64,000 bases of DNA from Brassica napus (taxonomy: Eukaryota; Streptophyta; Magnoliopsida; Brassicales; Brassicaceae), in assembly GCF_020379485.1 (NCBI RefSeq), contig NC_063450.1:28186137-28250136 (forward strand). Direction: 5' to 3'. Below, in pieces: positions 58,854 to 64,000 of this stretch. Every line of letters begins with the position of its first letter. Positions within the stretch are counted from its first letter, which is position 1. Below the pieces are notes generated by a model, which did no database searches, was not told where the DNA came from, and saw nothing but the letters and a program-made list of their open reading frames with translations. A program made the position numbers and the translations under genes.

Positions 58854-60154
58854 TGATATCTTGTGTATTTACATAGTTTTAGCAATCATTTTAGTTCTCA
58901 ATTTGTCTATTTAGATGCATTTAGAGTAGATTTAGGTGCACTGCATATACATTTGTCTCTATTAGATGATGGAGATGCTATTTGGTGAGTTTGGAACCTT
59001 TGGAGATGGTTTAGAGACAAGAAAGGTGATTTTGGTTCATAAGACGAGTTCCCAACTGTCCCAGCGGCCAAATGCAGCGGCCAAGACAAGCCGCTGGAGA
59101 AATCCACTACTCCTTGCCCGATATCTGGAAGATGCAGCGGCCGAACGACAAGAAACATGCCGCTGGAGTGTGCATCAGCCTTCTGCAGCGGCCAAATGAC
59201 ATGTCAAAAACCAGCTGCGAATCTTAGAAAAATCCGCACTTCTATTTTTACCAACTTTTTGCCTAAATTGTCTTGGGTCAACCCATGCTTGTTGGGTCGA
59301 CCCAGCTCGTTTTTAGGCCACTATAAATACTTTTTAGACCTTATCTTAGGACTTATCTTGTTTTCTATCTAATCAAAAGCCACTTTTGGGTGAAAGATCT
59401 AATCTTGATCATAAATTCTTATCTTTGCTTGATTACTTTGACCATTAATCATGTTTAGATTTGGATCAACTAATGATCTAGTGTCTACCATGATTATGAG
59501 TGAGTAGTCATCTTTGGATTCATGGGTTAGGATGATTTAGGATGATTAAGTGATGATCTAGAATGTTTAGAGTAGATTAATGTGTTTCCTTGCTTGATTG
59601 AGTGATCTTAATGCTAAGCTTGAGTTTGCCATTCTGGTTTAGAACTCTAGACATTTCATTGCCCGGAAGGTGTTCGATGAAATGTCTAAGCCAACTCATC
59701 AAGCTCTTAGCTTACCCTACCAAAGGGATTTGATGTTAGGGGAGTTAGGAAAGTTGAATGATCTATTCTTAATGATTGCTTGATTGACACAAACCAAAGG
59801 AATTTGATGTTTGATCATGAGAGTAAATGAGCTTTTATCTTGGAAGAGAATTTGTTTAGAATTGATATCTAAACTTAGGGGAATGTGTTGATTGAAACCT
59901 TGTCATTTTAGATTTAATCTTAGTCATCTGAAATCAAAATCCTATGCCTATGATTCTTCTTTATTTCAATTGATTGAAAGTTACTGTTTAGTTGCTTTAG
60001 AAACCTGTTAGATTGATTGAAACCACTCATCTTATTGATTGCATTTATCTTAATTGAAAACCTGAATTCTCTTTGATTCAAAACTTTTAGAAATGGATTG
60101 ACATTTTAATTATTATGATGATTTGATTAGTGGACCCTTGAAAAGTCAATTTCA
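58854..60154 (+). repeat. 3' LTR
   Basis: Begins TGATATCTTG and ends TTTCA; 1301 bp against 1302 bp for the 5' LTR, with one of the CAGCGGCC motifs mutated (GTGCATCAGCC). Confidence 0.85.
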
Positions 60155-60640
60155 GAAACTGGCTAAATAGACTAATAACTAGTAACATTACTCTGTTTCC
60201 ATGCTTTCTGAAGGAAATAGCAGTAATCGTTTAGGCCCAATGGCCAAAAATTGATCCTTGTGTGATCCACAGAGAAATTTAAACCCCCTATAAACCATTT
60301 TCACTCTTTTGCACATAAATGTGTACTGAATTAAAGTGAGACTTCGGTACAGACACAAGGCACTTTGGTTTAAGTTAGAGGTGGGTTACCCCACGTCTAT
60401 TTATCCATATCTATTTGTCTATTTTTTATTCGAGGACAAATAGTGATCATGTTTATTAAGTACCAAATCAATTAGGGACCAAACACATTAACGCCAATAT
60501 TAACATCAGCTGCCATGGGATCCATTATATAACTATATAATTAAACATGTTACAAATACAAATTCGTTCTCTGTGGTTTTAACAAAAAAAAAGTTTTTAT
60601 AGTTTGGGTCGGAATACTAGTTTTACAGTTTTATTGGATA
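60155..60640. other. Intergenic, no gene seen
   Basis: No coding or RNA feature is supported. Confidence 0.45.
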
Positions 60641-61098
60641 AATAATATTTTTGCAATTTTTTGTTTTTATAGTTTTGGTGTGAAATATAATTTTTGGCTG
60701 TGGCCAAAAACTCATTTGGTGGAAAAAACTCAATTTTACGATTTTGTCGGAAAAACTCGAATTTTGCGAATTTGGCAGAAACTTAATTTGGCAATTTTGA
60801 CCGAAATTTTAAATTTGCGGTTTTGACGAAAAAAACTTAATTTTTCGATTTTGGCAGGAAAACTCAATTTTGGCGAAAAACTTGATTTCAAGATTTTGGC
60901 AAGAAAACACGACTTTGCGATTTTTGCGTAAATCTCGATCTGATTTTTGTGGAAATTTTTGATTTTGCCGGAAAACTCGATTTTGTGATTTTTACGGAAA
61001 AACTTAATTTTACAATTTTGGCGAAAAACTCCCTTTTAGTGAAAACACAATTTTTGCGGGAAAACTTGATTTTGGCGAGAAACCACAATTTTAAAAAC
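60640..61098. repeat. Degenerate tandem repeat of ATTTTGGCGGAAAAACT-like units
   Basis: About 15-18 units of 20-30 bases, each a variant of GATTTTGGCGAAAAACTCGA or AATTTTGCGATTTTTGCG. The array is irregular and shows no coding sense. Confidence 0.75.
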
Positions 61099-61499
61099 CC
61101 TACTTTTTGTGATTATTGGGCGAACCGCATCCACATAGTCCAAATCCACTAACGCCCATGGATTAATTGGTCTTTTTATTTTTGACTTCTTCAGCCATAA
61201 AAATACTTTGCTTCTTGCATATCAGGTTCAGTCTCATGTCTTGTGAAGGGGATCATCTCTTAAATCTAAAAGTTCCGGCCGTGAGACAGACCCACTACTT
61301 CCATTTGCAGAAGGGATAAAAGGCGAACTTTTATATAGCAACAGCGAGCAAGATGAAAATAGTATCCGATGAAAACCTTGAAGATTCTGCACTTCCAAAT
61401 CCATGTGCTTTAGTGCATGTAACTAGCAGAAAGAAACCATCATCAATCAGGCACGACAGTCCCGTAGTTGATTTAGCGTCAAATGTGATCTCCGTCGAT

Positions 61500-62498
61500 C
61501 ACAACACCTTGTCCGTATAGGACTTTCCTTTTCTTCTTTGAAATAGGTTCTTTCCTTTTATTTTCTGTTTTCACTTTGGAATAGGAAATCACGTAATCCC
61601 TTTAGGATCGTGAAGTTTTAGTTCTTATATAAGCAGAGGCTTATGACCTCTTGTTACTTACGATTTTATTAATAAGAAAGATTGATTTTTAAAGAGCTTC
61701 CGAGCACTGCGAAGAGTATTCACGTCCTTTGTTCTTATATCCAATTACCTTAAGCTCCAAGTTACCGGTTTAGGGATCAAACCCTAATCTTTAAACCTAT
61801 ATCGCTTCCGCCTCTCTATCAGTTGGTATCAGAGCCAAACGGTTCTATTATCTTGATCGCAGATGCATCTACAACAACAACTAGCTGAGATCGTGTAGGA
61901 GTTTAAACATGAAATCAGCAAGTTTAAACAAGATATCAGCAAGGCTTTGAAGAAGTTGGAACAAGATATCTGCAAGGGATTTAATAAGTTTGAACAAGCG
62001 TTAAAGAAGATCGAAGAAGCACGAGCTCAAGATATGCAATTGGATGATGATGAAGATGACGAGAGTTTTATCGAAGATGATGTCCGTGTTGTCGACTTTG
62101 TCTTTAAAGATGAATCCTTTAAAAATCGGAGCCGTGCAAAAATAGGGTGTAATCGTGTTGATGAAGATTTTGTGCAGAATCTTAGTAACCTGCTCCGTGC
62201 AATCTTTGTGCAAAAACGGATTTGTGAAGATTCAAGTTACAAACAGATCGGTGCAAAAATCATGCAAAACATGTTGTTGAAGATTCGTGGAAGAGTTTTT
62301 CTTGGAAAACGTTTTGAAATCAAAGACCATGATCAAGATTCGAGGACGAATCTTCTCCAACCCGGAGAGAATAATGGAGAGAGTATTTGGATATATTCCA
62401 AATATCATTATTATTTATTAATAGGATAATTACTTTTATTGTTTTAATGTTTTAATAGTTTTCCTATTTTATTTAGGATTAGGGTTTTATGGCTTTTG
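61500..62498 (+). mobile_element. LTR retrotransposon piece with very short internal region
   Basis: A 5' LTR end (about 61500-61822, with TATATAAGCAGAGGC near 61628) is followed by the primer-binding site TTGGTATCAGAGCC (61824-61837), complementary to initiator tRNA-Met. The internal region is only about 550 bp. It holds a 160-residue frame (61947-62429) that is Lys/Glu-rich then acidic (DDDEDDESF) and matches no enzyme. A purine tract (GGAGAGAATAATGGAGAGAG, 62363-62382) may mark the 3' LTR start. The 5' LTR start is not defined, and the 3' side is cut at 62499 by another element. Non-autonomous. Confidence 0.55.
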
Positions 62499-63182
62499 TG
62501 TTGTGGGAACCGAAATTCGCACTGTCGATTTCCGTTTAAATAAGGAAACTAGGAAAACCCTAATTTCCCAGAGGTCCCGGATATCTGCTAATACCACACG
62601 CCAAGCAATCAGAACACGAAACGAGAACAGTAATAAAATAAGAAATCGAAAAAGAGAGCAAGATAGTTCTTATTCCGAATCTGCGTTTGAGAGTTTACAA
62701 CAAGGTAAGTGCCTGGGCTACGAGAGCTGTCGGCGAGATTCCTAGTTCTAAAACCCTAAGACGGCAAAAACCTAATTGAGTCACAGCTCGAATAACAAAA
62801 ATGGAAAATTGCCTAAAATTGCTCTAATTGCTAAGTTTGCTGTGAAAAGTCCTCCTCTTTGCCTCCCGCCTAGGACTCCTTATATACTGGCTCCAAGGTC
62901 GGTTTACGCTTTTCCCCTTCTGCCCTTAAGCCGCCATAGCATAAAAATGGAGCTTTGGCTCGAGCTCGGTCGCTATGTAGCGACCTAGCGGAACATGTGT
63001 TCGGTTGCTGTGTAGCGACCCTCTTCGAGCTCTTGTCCGATGTCTCGTGAATGTGTTTTCTCCGCAAGATTCTTCGTAAAAATAATTCTTTTTCGAAGAT
63101 TTATTTTTCGTAAAAACGTTCAAGTCCAATTTTTACGGACTTTCAGACATTAATTCCGCCGTAACCGATTTTGACCCCAACA
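62499..63182 (-). repeat. LTR of a minus-strand retrotransposon
   Basis: On the minus strand it begins TGTTGGGGTCAAAATCGG (63182 downward) and ends GGTTCCCACAACA (62499), so the ends are inverted TGTTG/CAACA. A polypurine tract GAGCTGGGGGCTAAC lies just outside (63183-63197). A minus-strand TATATAAGGAG (62876-62886) is a likely promoter. Length about 684 bp. Confidence 0.7.
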
Positions 63183-64000
63183 GTTAGCCCCCAGCTCGTT
63201 AGAACCATGAGCTTATAGCGTGAGGTTCTAGCAAGTGGCTTGGCAAGTTAGGTGAGTTAGGCGGAATTAATGGTTGAAAAATTCAGTGGTAAGTGGTCTT
63301 CTCGCTCTTCTAAAAGTAGAACGCGATAAGATTGGGGCTGCGCCTTATGACGGCTGCCTACGTACCCTTGTTGAAGGGATCAAGCCTTTCGTAGTTCGTC
63401 TTGGAGTTAAGGTTCTTATGACTTGTTTTCCAGCGAGACCTTTACGGACTAGTTTTTATGTAGCGGTTATCAGACGTGTTGCTGCCGATGGCATTTTATA
63501 TGGGTGTAGAAGGAAGACTACGAGTTGTCATCTCGTAATATAACTCTGTGTGAACTGCTATATCCGTGATCTGTTTCGAGAGTTTTCCGTAGTGTGTAAA
63601 CTTGCAGGATTTCTGAAGACACTCGAATATTGGCAAAGAGACAAATTTTGGGATCTCGTATCAAGGTTTTTGATGCTATGCCTAGAGATGTTAGAGACCA
63701 GTGTGCTGGGTTTAGGGCAAGACCTAGGTTTACTCCCGGTTTTAGAGGGTGCGATGACTAATTCGACTTACGTATCCCGTTTCAGTTTCATCCTGATTCC
63801 ATACCGATTTAAAGTCCGCAATAGGTTCTCGGCTTATACGACTTGTATGGTTGGAACCGAGCATCTCTCCAAGGACAATTTTTAAGCCTCCTGGAAGTGC
63901 TGACCAAAAATTTTGGGTTTCTTTTATAGCGCTATTATCCCTGTGTCAGATGTACGAGAGTCATCTCCACGAGATGGCTAAGTCTGTTTAGGACGTTAAG
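63183..64000 (-). mobile_element. 3' internal part of the minus-strand LTR retrotransposon (runs off the window)
   Basis: Non-coding sequence next to the polypurine tract, as in the long 3' untranslated regions of gypsy elements; it continues past the window end. Short open frames here (63274-63543, 63550-63885) match no known protein. Confidence 0.5.

Larger units (their letters stand above)
52968..60154 (+). mobile_element. Ty3/gypsy (Athila-like) LTR element lacking pol
   Basis: A 7.2-kb element with LTRs of about 1.3 kb. The primer-binding site TGGCGCCGTTGCC (54273-54285) directly follows the 5' LTR and is typical of Athila-type elements. A G-rich polypurine tract (GTTTGGGGGAG, about 58841-58852) precedes the 3' LTR. 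The internal part encodes gag and an aspartic protease but no recognisable reverse transcriptase, RNase H or integrase; 57130-58840 is non-coding. The flank after the 3' LTR is GAAAC; the same five bases lie three bases before the 5' LTR, a possible imperfect duplication. The LTRs differ by about 3% over the 200 bases compared, so the insertion is fairly young. Confidence 0.88.

Noticed and set aside
60640..61098. CRISPR-like array
   Set aside because: Units are degenerate, adjoining and without spacers; this is a plant minisatellite-like repeat.

Overview
This is plant nuclear DNA, most likely from a Brassicaceae species (Brassica or a close relative). It is AT-rich and full of transposable elements. 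The four host genes I recognise are, in order and all on the + strand: an SRS7-type SHI/STYLISH transcription factor, a BLH10-type BELL homeobox relic, a Sec14-like phosphatidylinositol-transfer (SFH) relic, and a jasmonate methyltransferase (JMT)-like gene. From memory, their Arabidopsis counterparts lie close together on chromosome 1 (about At1g19790, At1g19700, At1g19650, At1g19640). The window therefore looks like a fractionated, transposon-expanded segment syntenic with that locus.

Only the SRS7-like gene (25626-27274, two coding exons) looks intact. The BELL copy lacks its 5' half and has frameshifts and stop codons. The Sec14-like copy lacks its N-terminal half and is split by about 4.06 kb of foreign DNA bounded by a TTGAT duplication. 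That insert contains a Helitron, plastid ndhA DNA and a TGTACA-rich segment. The JMT-like gene keeps all four exons and plausible splice sites, but has a one-base frameshift in exon 3 and a repeat-swollen intron 2.

Layout. 1-9.7 kb: gene-free, with Stowaway MITEs, a complete 419-bp TRIM retrotransposon, a Harbinger-type element carrying gene-like sequence, and two Helitrons. 9.7-16.3 kb: a 5'-truncated LINE, a telomere-motif fold-back element, and a full-length dead LINE with target-site duplications. 16.3-25 kb: nested MITEs, a LINE 3' relic, a tRNA-promoter-bearing repeat (copy 1), and a 3-kb TIR element with a cluster of TGTACA motifs. 25-27.3 kb: SRS7-like gene. 28.5-31 kb: Emigrant MITE, two abutting Harbinger MITEs, tRNA-promoter repeat (copy 2). 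31.9-38.8 kb: BELL and Sec14 relics with the composite insert. 39.5-45.8 kb: two Helitrons and a MULE that captured an HSP101/ClpB fragment. 49.2-51.9 kb: JMT-like gene. 53-60.2 kb: Ty3/gypsy (Athila-like) element with gag and protease but no recognisable pol. 60.6-64 kb: tandem-repeat DNA and two further LTR retrotransposon pieces.

The most unusual items are the Sec14 insert with plastid DNA, the two roughly 620-bp repeats with internal Pol III-like promoters, the TGTACA and GCAGAYTTA motif clusters, the ClpB-capturing MULE, and compensatory changes in the Helitron end hairpin. All family names come from reading the sequence and from memory; no database search was run.
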